From positions 372,001 through 436,000 of the forward strand of contig NZ_AUMT01000002.1 in assembly GCF_000430825.1 (NCBI RefSeq): a stretch of DNA of 64,000 nucleotides. The letters run 5' to 3'. Source of the DNA: Chryseobacterium daeguense DSM 19388 (lineage in GTDB: Bacteria > Bacteroidota > Bacteroidia > Flavobacteriales > Weeksellaceae). Under the pieces are notes generated by a model that saw nothing but the letters and a program-made list of their open reading frames with translations, was not told the origin of the DNA and did no database searches. A program made the translations under genes and the position numbers. Shown piece after piece: positions 1-7,971 of this stretch; position 1 is the stretch's first letter, and each line of letters starts with the position of its first letter.

Positions 1-172
1 CCTGCAGGTTTTCGTACTCAATAGCATCCGGACCTATGTTTTCCAGGTCCTCCTGTGCGTATTCTTTTAATTTTTTGATGTCTCGTACGTAGGCGTCGAG
101 TGTGTTTTCTGAAAAATTCCTTTCGAAACGAAGAAAGATTTCAAAATCCTTAATTTTTTCATCCCAAGTCAT
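1..172 (-). CDS. xerD: Tyrosine recombinase XerD, N-terminal fragment (cut by window edge)
   Basis: Only the first 57 codons lie in the window, reading from the ATG at 172 towards base 1. The peptide begins MTWDEKIKDFEIFLRFERN and continues with SENTLDAYVRDI, which matches the start of the SAM-like core-binding domain of XerC/XerD recombinases that resolve chromosome dimers at dif. The catalytic domain is outside the window. The start lies 6 bases after the stop of the dCMP deaminase gene, so the two are probably co-transcribed. XerD rather than XerC is judged from the N-terminus only. Confidence 0.8.
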   Translation of the reverse strand, partial: MTWDEKIKDFEIFLRFERNFSENTLDAYVRDIKKLKEYAQEDLENIGPDAIEYENLQ

Positions 173-178
173 GTTGTG

Positions 179-601
179 TTATTTTTTTAATTCACTATCC
201 GAAATTTGTTCTATTTCAATATTATGGTTTCTTAAAAACGATATCCCGTCGTCATCCGAATACTCATTGATATACACCAGCCTTGTAATACCGGCTTGGA
301 GAATCAGCTTGCTGCATTCTTTACAGGGTGAAAGTGTGAGATATAAGGTAGCACCTTTTGCAGACTGTGTGGAAGCGGCTAATTTTAAAATTGCATTAGC
401 TTCTGCATGCAGCACGTACCAGTGTGTTTTCCCTTCATTATCCTCGCAGCAGTTTTCAAACCCTGAAGGAGTACCGTTATAACCATCTGAAATAATCATC
501 CTATCTTTTACGATAAGAGCTCCTACCTGCTTTCGTTTACAGTAGGATAGTTTTGCCCATTCCTGAGCCATTTTTAGATAAGCTTTGTCAAACTTATTCA
601 T
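179..601 (-). CDS. Deoxycytidylate (dCMP) deaminase, ComEB-like
   Basis: This 140-aa cytosolic protein is a zinc-dependent cytidine/deoxycytidylate deaminase that would convert dCMP to dUMP for thymidylate synthesis. The zinc and proton-shuttle motif HAE is at residues 65-67, and the PCxxC motif (SPCKEC) supplies Cys93 and Cys96. The GYNGTPSGFENC stretch near residues 40-51 is typical of dCMP deaminases as opposed to cytidine deaminases. Length is normal for the family. It lies between the enoyl-CoA hydratase gene (44-base gap) and xerD (6-base gap), all on the minus strand, suggesting one transcript. Confidence 0.88.
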   Translation of the reverse strand: MNKFDKAYLKMAQEWAKLSYCKRKQVGALIVKDRMIISDGYNGTPSGFENCCEDNEGKTHWYVLHAEANAILKLAASTQSAKGATLYLTLSPCKECSKLILQAGITRLVYINEYSDDDGISFLRNHNIEIEQISDSELKK

Positions 602-645
602 ACCGCGTCATTGTTGTTTTCGAAATAATTTGTATTTATTAAGGT

Positions 646-1413
646 CTAGAAATTCGGTTTTCTTTTTTCTAAAAACGCTGAAACTCCTTCTTTCTTATCT
701 TCAAGTTCAAAAACTTCACCGAAATATTTTATTTCAGTTTCAAAACCTTTATCCGTATCCGATAAGTTCACTGCCTGAATTGCCTTGGAAATTGCCATTG
801 GTGAGTTGTGGGCAATTACGTTTGCTAATTCCTTTGTTTTTGCTAATAATTCTTCAATAGGGTAGACCTCGTTTACCAGTCCGGTTTCCTTTGCTCTTTG
901 GGCAGGAACCATTTTGGCAGAGAAGATCATTTCATTGGCAATACCTTTTCCTACTAGCTTTGGAAGCCTTTGTGTACCTCCGTAACCCGGAATTAATCCC
1001 AGAGTAACTTCAGGAAGCCCCAGCTTAGCATTTTCTGATGCATATCTGATGTGGCATGCCATAGCCAGCTCAAGACCACCACCTAATGCAAAGCCGTTTA
1101 TGGCTGCAATTACTGGCTTGGTCATATTTTCAATTTTATTAAATAAAATATTTTGTCCGTTTCTCGCAAGTTCTTCTGCTTTCTCTTGTCCGAAATCACT
1201 GAATTCCTTAATATCTGCCCCGGCAACGAAAGATTTTTCTCCGCTTCCGGTAATAATGATTACCCTGCAGGTACTGTCGGCATTTAATTCGTCCAATGCG
1301 GAACTGATTTCCTTAATCGTTTGAGCATTTAATGCATTCAAACTTTCGGGTCTGTTTATAGTAATAGTAGTTACTTTATCTTCTTTATTTAATAATATAT
1401 TTTCGTAATTCAT
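646..1413 (-). CDS. Enoyl-CoA hydratase/isomerase (crotonase family)
   Basis: A 255-aa crotonase-fold enzyme expected to hydrate short-chain trans-2-enoyl-CoA in fatty acid or amino acid degradation. The oxyanion-hole segment AGADIKEF is near residues 65-71. The two glutamates of true hydratases are present: Glu115 in GGGLELAMAC and Glu135 in LPEVTLGLIPGYGGTQ. Length and the basic C-terminal tail (EKRKPNF) are standard. Gene order hydratase - dCMP deaminase - xerD is compact. Substrate range cannot be read from the sequence; a crotonyl-CoA hydratase is the best guess. Confidence 0.88.
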   Translation of the reverse strand: MNYENILLNKEDKVTTITINRPESLNALNAQTIKEISSALDELNADSTCRVIIITGSGEKSFVAGADIKEFSDFGQEKAEELARNGQNILFNKIENMTKPVIAAINGFALGGGLELAMACHIRYASENAKLGLPEVTLGLIPGYGGTQRLPKLVGKGIANEMIFSAKMVPAQRAKETGLVNEVYPIEELLAKTKELANVIAHNSPMAISKAIQAVNLSDTDKGFETEIKYFGEVFELEDKKEGVSAFLEKRKPNF

Positions 1414-1522
1414 TTTTCCCTTTAAAAAATATTACCTTCCCGCAAATTATAAATTTTTTGCAAAAAAAAGGAAAAAAGTTTTATATTTTTTCCTTTTAAT
1501 TAAAATTATTCTTTTAATGTAA

Positions 1523-3010
1523 TTATTTGGAATGGTTCATCATATTGGCGTCGATAACGACATTCAGTTGAGAAGCCACTTTCATGCCAAGTTCAATATT
1601 GGCTCTGAAAAAATGGCACAGCTGGCGGTTGATGATTTCATCTTTTTTGGGGCCTGTAATGCCTTTCATGCTTGCTATAATATTATTTACAAGATTTTGT
1701 CTGTCTTCCGGGCTCATCGCTTTTGAGTACAATAATCCGGGCTGTGTGTAATGGTCATCATCATTTTCATTCCTGTTGTAATTGGCAACATGGGCGCTGT
1801 CCAATTCGTATTCATAATTTTTGTATGAAGGGTCTGGTTTGATGTCATCAAAGCTGTTCGGGTGATAATTGGGTTTGTCCTGATACTGGCTGGAGTCTGC
1901 CATAAATCCGTCTCTCTGATAGTTATTTACGGCAAAAGGACACCTGTTCACTTCCAGTTGATGAGCGTTTACTCCTACTCTGTATCTGTGGGCATCCGGA
2001 TAAGAAAATAATCTGCCCTGAAGCATTTTATCAGGAGAAAAGCTGATTCCGTTGATTAAATTACTTGGTGAAAAGGTAGATTGCTCTACGTGTGCAAAAT
2101 AATTGACAGGAATTTCATTCAATTCCATTTCACCTACTTCAATCATCGGGAAATCTTCATGGAACCAAACTTTTGTAATGTCAAACGGATTCCATCGGAA
2201 GTCTCTGGCCTGCTCTTCAGTCATTACCTGGATGTACATTGTCCATTTGGGAAAATTACCTTCTTCAATGGCGTTGCAAAGATCTTCCTGTGCAAAATCC
2301 GGATTTTCTCCGGCCATTTTTACTGCTTCTTCATTGGAGAAATTTTTAATTCCCTGTTTTGTAATAAAGTGGAACTTTACCCATACTCTTTCATTTTTAT
2401 CATTAATCATGGAGTAGGTATGGGATCCAAAACCATGCATGTGACGGTATCCGTAAGGCGTTCCTCTGTCTGACATCAAAATGAGAACCTGATGAAGAGA
2501 TTCAGGATTTAAGCTCCAGAAATCCCACATCATTGTTGCGCTTTTCAGGTTTGTTTTCGGAACTCTTTTTTGGGTGTGAATAAAATCCGGGAATTTTTTG
2601 GCATCCTTAATAAAGAAAACAGGTGTATTATTACCTACCAGATCCCAGTTTCCGTCTTCTGTATAAAATTTTAAGGCAAAACCTCTCGGATCCCTTGCGG
2701 TATCTGCGCTTCCTTTCTCTCCGCCTACGGTAGAAAAACGGGCAAACATCCTGCAAGAGTTCCCAACTTTTGAAAATAATTTTGCTTTTGTATATTGGCT
2801 GATATCGTGTGTTACGGTAAACTTTCCATAAGCTCCGCTTCCTTTTGCGTGAACAATTCTTTCCGGGATTCTTTCTCTCACAAAGTGAGCAAGATTTTCC
2901 TGAAGTATGAAATCCTGCAGCAAAACCGGACCTCTCGGGCCTACGGTTTGGGAGTCCTGATGTTCGTAGTATGGAGCGCCGCTGCTTAGTGTTAATTTCT
3001 TAGAATCCAT
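1523..3010 (-). CDS. katA: Monofunctional heme catalase
   Basis: A 495-aa clade-3-sized catalase that disproportionates hydrogen peroxide in the cytoplasm. The distal His54 lies in RIVHAKGSGAYG, the catalytic Asn in DLVGNNTPVFF (residues 124-132), and the proximal heme ligand Tyr337 in the RLFSYPDAHRYR motif with Arg333. The DTARDPRGFALKFYTEDGNWD block (103-123) is intact. The gene is divergent from an oxyR-type regulator 131 bases away, and both carry Bacteroidota promoters in the gap, so peroxide induction through OxyR is likely. Confidence 0.95.
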   Translation of the reverse strand: MDSKKLTLSSGAPYYEHQDSQTVGPRGPVLLQDFILQENLAHFVRERIPERIVHAKGSGAYGKFTVTHDISQYTKAKLFSKVGNSCRMFARFSTVGGEKGSADTARDPRGFALKFYTEDGNWDLVGNNTPVFFIKDAKKFPDFIHTQKRVPKTNLKSATMMWDFWSLNPESLHQVLILMSDRGTPYGYRHMHGFGSHTYSMINDKNERVWVKFHFITKQGIKNFSNEEAVKMAGENPDFAQEDLCNAIEEGNFPKWTMYIQVMTEEQARDFRWNPFDITKVWFHEDFPMIEVGEMELNEIPVNYFAHVEQSTFSPSNLINGISFSPDKMLQGRLFSYPDAHRYRVGVNAHQLEVNRCPFAVNNYQRDGFMADSSQYQDKPNYHPNSFDDIKPDPSYKNYEYELDSAHVANYNRNENDDDHYTQPGLLYSKAMSPEDRQNLVNNIIASMKGITGPKKDEIINRQLCHFFRANIELGMKVASQLNVVIDANMMNHSK

Positions 3011-3071
3011 AAGGTTATGATTAGTCTAATTGATTTGTTTTATTGTTGAATTATGTAAAGGTACTAAATCT

Positions 3072-3099
3072 CAAATTTACTTGAATTTTTAATTGCCAA
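3072..3099 (-). promoter_or_regulatory. katA promoter (Bacteroidota type)
   Basis: On the minus strand TTG (3097-3099) is followed by 17 bases and TAAATTTG (3079-3072), fitting the -33/-7 pattern TTG ... TAnnTTTG. Its -33 element abuts that of the oxyR promoter in the short palindrome TTGnCAA (3093-3099), so the two promoters are back to back. Confidence 0.6.
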
Positions 3100-3121
3100 T
3101 CACAAAAACATCATATCTTTG
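3093..3121 (+). promoter_or_regulatory. oxyR promoter (Bacteroidota type)
   Basis: TTG at 3093-3095, an 18-base spacer and TATCTTTG at 3114-3121 match the Bacteroidota primary-sigma consensus. The predicted start site is 15-20 bases before the oxyR ATG at 3142. Confidence 0.65.
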
Positions 3122-3141
3122 TAATAGATAATATTAATCAG

Positions 3142-4092
3142 ATGAACATTCAGCAACTGGAGTACCTTATCGCCGTAGATAAGTACAAACATTTTGGGAA
3201 AGCAGCACAGGCATGCTTCATTACACAACCCACGCTAAGTGCGATGATACAGAAATTTGAGGACGAACTGGATGTAAAGGTTTTCGACAGAACTACGCAC
3301 CCTATCCGTACCACAGATGTAGGGCTTCAGATCATAGATCAGGCTAAGGTGATTATAGAATCTGTCAATGAGCTGAAAAATAAAGCCAATCTTTTAAATA
3401 ATATCTTAGGAGGTACTATTAATCTGGGAATTATCCCTACAGTTTCTTCTTTTATTTTACCAACGGAAATTTTCAAGTTCCTTGAAGAAAATCCTAAAAT
3501 TCAGATGAATGTAAAGGAAATGACTACGGACAACATCATCAAAGCCCTGAAAGCAGGTGAGCTTGATGCCGGAATTATTTCCACACCTTATGATACAGCA
3601 GATGAATTTTATCAGGATTTCCTGTTTAATGAAGAGCTGATGATTTACAGTTCGGATACCGAAGCGAATAAAAAGAACTCTTACGTAGTTCCCGAAGAGC
3701 TGAATGCAGAAAAAGTGTGGCTTCTTGAAGAAGGAAACTGCCTGAGAAATCAGTTCGAAAATATCTGTCATCTTAAGGAAAATACATTAAAGCCTAAAAA
3801 CCTTGACTTCCTTGCTTCCAATATCCAGACTTTGGTTCACATGGTGGATAAAGTAGGGGGAATCAGCATTTTACCAGAGCTCGCATTGAGCCAGCTTTCG
3901 GAAGTTCAGAAAGAAAATGTATTCAGATTTAAGAAACCTTTTCCGTACAGAGAAATAAGCATAATTTACTACAAACCAACGTTTAAGCAGAAAATTATTG
4001 ATGAATTATCTCACTCTATAAGAACTTCATTAGAGAAAAAGCTTAATTATCATGAAAATCCTAAAGAATTTATCAGCGTGAAACCTCAGTAG
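3142..4092 (+). CDS. oxyR: LysR-family hydrogen peroxide sensor OxyR
   Basis: A 316-aa LysR-type regulator with an N-terminal winged helix-turn-helix (residues 1-60; KAAQACFITQPTLSAMIQKFED) and a C-terminal receptor domain. The redox pair of OxyR is conserved: Cys200 and Cys209 in EEGNCLRNQFENIC, the same spacing as Cys199/Cys208 of the E. coli protein. This motif and the divergent katA make OxyR much more likely than a generic LysR regulator. By family knowledge the disulfide form activates katA and other peroxide genes. The ATG is well placed after the promoter. Confidence 0.93.
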   Translation: MNIQQLEYLIAVDKYKHFGKAAQACFITQPTLSAMIQKFEDELDVKVFDRTTHPIRTTDVGLQIIDQAKVIIESVNELKNKANLLNNILGGTINLGIIPTVSSFILPTEIFKFLEENPKIQMNVKEMTTDNIIKALKAGELDAGIISTPYDTADEFYQDFLFNEELMIYSSDTEANKKNSYVVPEELNAEKVWLLEEGNCLRNQFENICHLKENTLKPKNLDFLASNIQTLVHMVDKVGGISILPELALSQLSEVQKENVFRFKKPFPYREISIIYYKPTFKQKIIDELSHSIRTSLEKKLNYHENPKEFISVKPQ

Positions 4093-4157
4093 TTTTCATG
4101 GATAAAGGTTTGATAAATAGTTAATTTAAAGATTTTTATAATTAGTAAACAAAAATT

Positions 4158-4187
4158 TTGAGTATTAAAAAATAGTACTTAAATTTG
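4158..4187 (+). promoter_or_regulatory. metK promoter (Bacteroidota type)
   Basis: TTG at 4158-4160, a 19-base spacer and TAAATTTG at 4180-4187 match the consensus. The predicted start, around 4193, falls just before the first stem of the riboswitch, leaving a leader of about 130 bases before the metK ATG. Confidence 0.7.
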
Positions 4188-4199
4188 CCAACGTTTACG

Positions 4200-4253
4200 A
4201 ACGAGGAAAAATTTGACCTGATTGCAACCTCTATAAAAAAATGCTAAAACAGT
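4200..4253 (+). ncRNA. SAM-II-type S-adenosylmethionine riboswitch upstream of metK
   Basis: The leader shows the compact H-type pseudoknot of the SAM-II class. Stem P1 is GAGG (4203-4206) with CCTC (4228-4231). The loop carries the conserved block TTGACCTGATTGCAA (4213-4227), and the 3' side has ATGCTAAAACAG (4241-4252). Pseudoknot pairs are CTG (4218-4220) with CAG (4250-4252), and ATTT (4211-4214) with AAAT (4239-4242). SAM-II elements are known from Proteobacteria and Bacteroidota ahead of methionine/SAM genes. The call was made by eye, so a covariance-model search would be decisive. Feedback repression of metK by SAM is inferred. Confidence 0.75.
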
Positions 4254-4325
4254 ATTCTTTTTAGGCATCCTGGCAATTTATTCTTATTTTTCTTCTTTTA
4301 ATTTTAATTTAAAACAAAGAATAAT

Positions 4326-5606
4326 ATGTCTTATTTATTTACATCTGAATCAGTTTCAGAAGGACATCCGGATAAAATTGCCGATCAGATTTCCGACGCA
4401 TTAATCGACCATTTTTTAGCATACGACAAAACTTCAAAAGTTGCCTGTGAAACTCTTGTTACAACAGGGCAGGTAGTTTTGGCAGGTGAAGTGAAGTCTG
4501 ACGCTTACCTTGATGTACAGACCATTGCAAGAGAGGTGATCAACGGGATTGGTTATACTAAAGGGGAATATATGTTCAACGGTGATTCTTGCGGTGTTAT
4601 TTCTGCTATCCACGAACAGTCTCCGGACATCAATCAGGGTGTTGACAGAGTGGTAACTGATGAATCTTTCGAAGCTAAAGCAAACGCACAAGGTGCTGGT
4701 GATCAAGGAATGATGTTCGGATATGCAACCAACGAAACTGCGAACTATATGCCTTTAGCATTAGACCTTGCGCATACTATTCTTAAAGAGCTTTCTGCAA
4801 TCAGAAGAGAAAACTCTGATATTAAATATCTTCGTCCGGATGCAAAAAGCCAGGTAACTATTGAATATTCTGACGATCATAAGCCTATCAGAATAGATTC
4901 TATCGTAGTTTCTACACAGCATGATGATTTTGCTGCAGAAGAAGAGATGCTGAACAAAATCAGAGAAGACATCAAAAATATTTTGATTCCAAGAGTTGTT
5001 GCTCAGCAGACAGAGGAAATTAAAGCGTTGTTTAACGATCAGATCAAATATCATATCAACCCTACAGGAAAATTTGTAATCGGGGGTCCTCACGGAGATA
5101 CAGGTCTTACGGGAAGAAAAATCATCGTAGATACCTACGGAGGAAAAGGAGCTCACGGTGGTGGTGCTTTCTCTGGAAAAGATCCTTCAAAAGTAGACAG
5201 AAGTGCTGCTTATGCTACGAGACATATCGCTAAAAATTTAGTGGCTGCAGGTGTTGCGGATGAGGTTTTGGTACAGGTTTCTTACGCTATCGGTGTTGCT
5301 GAGCCTTGTGGCTTATATATCAATACATACGGAACTGCAAAAGTTGATCTTCATGATGGTGAAATCGCTAAAAAAGTTTCTACAATTTTCGATTTAAGAC
5401 CTTATGCTATTGAACAGAACTTAAAGTTAAGAAACCCAATCTATCAGGATACGGCTTCTTATGGACACATGGGAAGAGAAAGCTATGTGGCTGATAAAAC
5501 CTTTAATAAAGGACAGAAAAATGAGCTTACATTGAAAGGTCTTGAGTTTTTTACATGGGAAAAACTTGATAAAGTAGAGGAAATTAAAGCCGCTTTTGGA
5601 ATTTAA
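4326..5606 (+). CDS. metK: S-adenosylmethionine synthetase
   Basis: A 426-aa methionine adenosyltransferase making SAM from methionine and ATP. The ATP/metal motif [14 protein letters not shown] is at residues 13-26, the hexapeptide-like [12 protein letters not shown] block is near residues 125-136, and the P-loop-like [19 protein letters not shown] lies near 278-297. Length is slightly longer than the E. coli enzyme, usual for this phylum. It is monocistronic: its own promoter and a SAM-II-type leader lie upstream and a strong hairpin terminator (5653-5685) downstream. Confidence 0.96.
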   Translation: MSYLFTSESVSEGHPDKIADQISDALIDHFLAYDKTSKVACETLVTTGQVVLAGEVKSDAYLDVQTIAREVINGIGYTKGEYMFNGDSCGVISAIHEQSPDINQGVDRVVTDESFEAKANAQGAGDQGMMFGYATNETANYMPLALDLAHTILKELSAIRRENSDIKYLRPDAKSQVTIEYSDDHKPIRIDSIVVSTQHDDFAAEEEMLNKIREDIKNILIPRVVAQQTEEIKALFNDQIKYHINPTGKFVIGGPHGDTGLTGRKIIVDTYGGKGAHGGGAFSGKDPSKVDRSAAYATRHIAKNLVAAGVADEVLVQVSYAIGVAEPCGLYINTYGTAKVDLHDGEIAKKVSTIFDLRPYAIEQNLKLRNPIYQDTASYGHMGRESYVADKTFNKGQKNELTLKGLEFFTWEKLDKVEEIKAAFGI

Positions 5607-5652
5607 TTTTTTAAATTTTAAAATAATTTAAACAAGTTCTTAATAATAAATG

Positions 5653-5685
5653 ACTGCTTTATCTTTCGGTAAGGCAGTTTTTTTT
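5653..5685 (+). terminator. Intrinsic terminator after metK
   Basis: ACTGC (5653-5657) pairs with GCAGT (5674-5678) and the stem extends inwards through TTTA/TAAG with a G-T pair; a run of T follows. Confidence 0.8.
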
Positions 5686-5710
5686 AATTTTACATATAAA
5701 TAAATTGAAG

Positions 5711-6202
5711 ATGATTAACGCAAGATCAGTTATAGCAATCCTTTGCCTATTTTTTCTGACCACGTTCGCAAAAGCGCAATATACAGTGCATAAGATGGTA
5801 ACGGTGGGATATACCTATCAAAACCAAAGCTTCGGGGAAGTAGGAGGGAAATTACTTTTCTTAAAAAATGATGATGTTATTTACCGTTTGGGAGCTTCCG
5901 CCTTAATGGGGTCTGCAAATTCCAAGTTTGCGATCATGCCTAAAGTTTCTGCAGATGTATTGCTGAACTTCCAAAAAGATGTAGATTTTTATCATTCCTA
6001 TTATTTTTTGATAGGAGCGGAGGGAACAAATAAATATGTGGCTCCGAAGATCGGGGTAACGCTTTTTGGTATTTTAGACCTTACCGGAGGATATGCATTC
6101 CCTATCGGAAACAGCGGAATAAACGGAAAAGAGCTGAAAGGCCTGAATGTTAATTTTACACTAAATATTCCTACTGTATTCATTCACGACATGTTTAATT
6201 GA
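5711..6202 (+). CDS. Secreted or outer-membrane hypothetical protein
   Basis: A 163-aa protein of unrecognised family. The ATG at 5711 is preferred to the in-frame TTG at 5705. It begins with a signal peptide (MINARSVIAILCLFFLTTFAKAQ, cleavage expected after AKA near residue 22). The mature part alternates polar and hydrophobic residues (VTVGYTYQNQSFGEVGGKLLF, VAPKIGVTLFGILDLTGGYAFP) like a small outer-membrane beta-barrel, but without a clear C-terminal aromatic. It stands alone between the metK terminator and a sigma-factor gene. Confidence 0.6.
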   Translation: MINARSVIAILCLFFLTTFAKAQYTVHKMVTVGYTYQNQSFGEVGGKLLFLKNDDVIYRLGASALMGSANSKFAIMPKVSADVLLNFQKDVDFYHSYYFLIGAEGTNKYVAPKIGVTLFGILDLTGGYAFPIGNSGINGKELKGLNVNFTLNIPTVFIHDMFN

Positions 6203-6341
6203 TTTTTTTTAAATTTTTGTTGTAAAAAATTAATAAATGGTTAACAGTTATTAAAAATTTATTATATTTACACCTATAAAAATTGTGCCGCCTATTGATT
6301 AGACTTTACTCTGAAGAATTGTTTTGTATTTACAGTAATAG

Positions 6342-6358
6342 CCAGATAAAATATCTGG
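6342..6358 (+). repeat. Short perfect hairpin in the sigma-factor leader
   Basis: CCAGATA (6342-6348), loop AAA and TATCTGG (6352-6358) form a 7-bp stem 42 bases before the sigma-factor ATG. No T-run follows, so it is not an obvious terminator. It may be an operator or a leader RNA hairpin. Confidence 0.4.
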
Positions 6359-6399
6359 ATGTATGATTGTCAACAAAAATATTTATTGAGAAGAAAGTT

Positions 6400-6990
6400 A
6401 TGAAATCAAAATCGGATAGTTTACTAATTTCCCTTTATCAGAAAGGAGACGAAGAGGCATTGTCAGCCCTCATTCATCGTCATCAGAGAGAACTGTTTAC
6501 ATTCATTTTTTACAAAATTAATGATGAAGATCTTGCCAACGATGTATTTCAGGATACATTTATGAAGATCATTGTAATGCTGAAAGAAGGACGCTACAAC
6601 GAAGAAGGAAAGTTCATTCTTTGGGCAAAAAGAATCGCCCACAATCTTATTATAGACCATTTCAGATCAAAATCAAAAAACATTAAAGTTTCGGAAACTA
6701 CTTTCGAAACAGATGAATATTCTATTTTTGATCTGTTGAGAGAGCCTTCGGAAAATATCGAGGATCAGCTGGTAACAAACCAAATCCAGGAAGATCTTCT
6801 GAGAATGCTTCAATTCCTGCCGCTAAACCAGCAGGAGGTGATTAAACTTAGGTTTTTTGACGGGTTAAGCTTTAAAGAAATAGCAGATCATACAGATATG
6901 AGTATCAATACCACGTTGGGAAGGGTACGGTACGCTTTGATCAACCTGAGAAAAATCATGGATGAAAATAATATTATCTTGACCAGATAG
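6400..6990 (+). CDS. ECF-type RNA polymerase sigma factor
   Basis: A 196-aa sigma-70 family factor of the extracytoplasmic-function group. Region 2 covers about residues 17-85 (DLANDVFQDTFMKIIVML) and region 4 about 130-190 (LPLNQQEVIKLRFFDGLSFKEIADHTDMS, then the helix RVRYALINLRKIM). The ATG at 6400 is chosen because MKSKSDSLLISLYQKGDEEAL is the usual start of this family; an in-frame TTG at 6367 would add 11 residues. No transmembrane anti-sigma gene follows; only a 44-aa ORF lies downstream, so control may be by expression. Confidence 0.88.
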   Translation: MKSKSDSLLISLYQKGDEEALSALIHRHQRELFTFIFYKINDEDLANDVFQDTFMKIIVMLKEGRYNEEGKFILWAKRIAHNLIIDHFRSKSKNIKVSETTFETDEYSIFDLLREPSENIEDQLVTNQIQEDLLRMLQFLPLNQQEVIKLRFFDGLSFKEIADHTDMSINTTLGRVRYALINLRKIMDENNIILTR

Positions 6991-7038
6991 ATAATAATTT
7001 CGGGAAATTCTCGTTTTAAGGAAAAACATTTATCGCCT

Positions 7039-7173
7039 ATGAGAAAAAATGATTCCCTAAAAGTGACAACTTTGAATCCTAAAAAAGAAACCATTGAGTT
7101 TTTGCTCAATTTTTCAAAGAATCTGGAGGTTATGAAAACCAAGAGTAAGAATTACCCGATTTCCAAAAATTAA
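7039..7173 (+). CDS. Small conserved-looking protein downstream of the sigma factor
   Basis: A 44-aa ORF starting at ATG 7039, 48 bases after the sigma-factor stop. The peptide MRKNDSLKVTTLNPKKETI continues with EFLLNFSKNLEVMKTKSKN and ends in ISKN. The core PKKETIEFLLNFSKNLEV resembles small helical proteins common in Flavobacteriia. It is soluble and basic with no signal peptide. A role in modulating the sigma factor is only a guess from position. Coding status is supported by the codon pattern and by filling the gap before the HAD gene. Confidence 0.55.
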   Translation: MRKNDSLKVTTLNPKKETIEFLLNFSKNLEVMKTKSKNYPISKN

Positions 7174-7190
7174 AATTAATTTTGTGCTGT

Positions 7191-7886
7191 ATGAAAATTC
7201 AGCACATTTTTTTTGACCTGGACAATACGCTTTGGGATCACCGCAGAAATGCCTATCTTACCATTAAAGACCTTTTTGAAAAAGAAGAAATCGGCTTAAA
7301 GTATCCTATTGATTTTGAAGAATTTCATTCTGTTTATCATGAGATCAATGAAACCCTTTGGGAAAAAATCCGTGACGGCATTATTGATAAAGAATATTTG
7401 AGAAAGCATCGTTTTTATGATACGTTTTACCATTTTGGGGTGGATGATGAATCTCTTTCCATGTATTTTGAAGAACATTTTCTTGATAAAATTTTAAATT
7501 ACAATGAACTTGTAGAAGGAGCAGAATATATTTTAGAATATCTTAAAGCTAAAAACTACATTTTGCATATAATTTCCAACGGTTTTAAAGAAGTAACGGA
7601 AAGAAAATGCATCTTATCGGGAATTGCAAAATATTTTCAAACTATCACCAGTGCAGATTCAGTAGGGGTAAGAAAACCGAGACCTGAAATTTTTGAATAT
7701 TCTTTAAACCTTTCCAACGCCCCAAAAGAAAACAGTATCCTCATCGGTGACGATTGGATCGCTGATGTTATCGGAGCTCAAAGTTTCGGAATGGACGTTA
7801 TTTTCTTTGATGCTTTGAACGAAAACCGCGTAGAGGAGGGGCTTAAGGTTATCAAACATCTTTTGCAGATAAAGGATTTCTTATAA
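7191..7886 (+). CDS. HAD-family hydrolase, YjjG-like nucleotidase
   Basis: A 231-aa haloacid dehalogenase-like phosphatase. Motif I is FFDLDNTLWD with Asp9 and Asp11 (numbered from the ATG at 7191; an upstream TTG at 7182 is less likely). Motif II is ISNGF, motif III the Lys in VRKPRPEIF, and motif IV GDDWIADVIGA. A helical cap lies between motifs I and II. The YjjG group removes phosphate from non-canonical pyrimidine nucleotides, which would fit this layout, but the substrate is not provable from sequence. No clear operon partner. Confidence 0.82.
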   Translation: MKIQHIFFDLDNTLWDHRRNAYLTIKDLFEKEEIGLKYPIDFEEFHSVYHEINETLWEKIRDGIIDKEYLRKHRFYDTFYHFGVDDESLSMYFEEHFLDKILNYNELVEGAEYILEYLKAKNYILHIISNGFKEVTERKCILSGIAKYFQTITSADSVGVRKPRPEIFEYSLNLSNAPKENSILIGDDWIADVIGAQSFGMDVIFFDALNENRVEEGLKVIKHLLQIKDFL

Positions 7887-7971
7887 AAATATTCCAGGAT
7901 TTTCATCTTTCCTAATTCTTTCCCAATTTGATATAGAACTTTGCTCCATAATAATTACCAAAATAAAAATT

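Noticed and set aside
1049..1324. Long + strand reading frame opposite the enoyl-CoA hydratase
   Set aside because: It is a shadow of a well-supported minus-strand gene and shows no family features.
4434..5156. Minus-strand frames opposite metK
   Set aside because: They are cysteine- and phenylalanine-rich shadows inside a conserved housekeeping gene.
5705..5713. TTG start for the hypothetical secreted gene
   Set aside because: The ATG two codons later starts the signal peptide and is more likely.
6367..6399. TTG-initiated 11-residue extension of the sigma factor
   Set aside because: The extension does not match the family; the ATG at 6400 gives the standard N-terminus.
7177..7184. TAATTTTG resembling a -7 box just before the HAD gene
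   Set aside because: It lies only 6 bases before the ATG and no TTG stands at the right distance.
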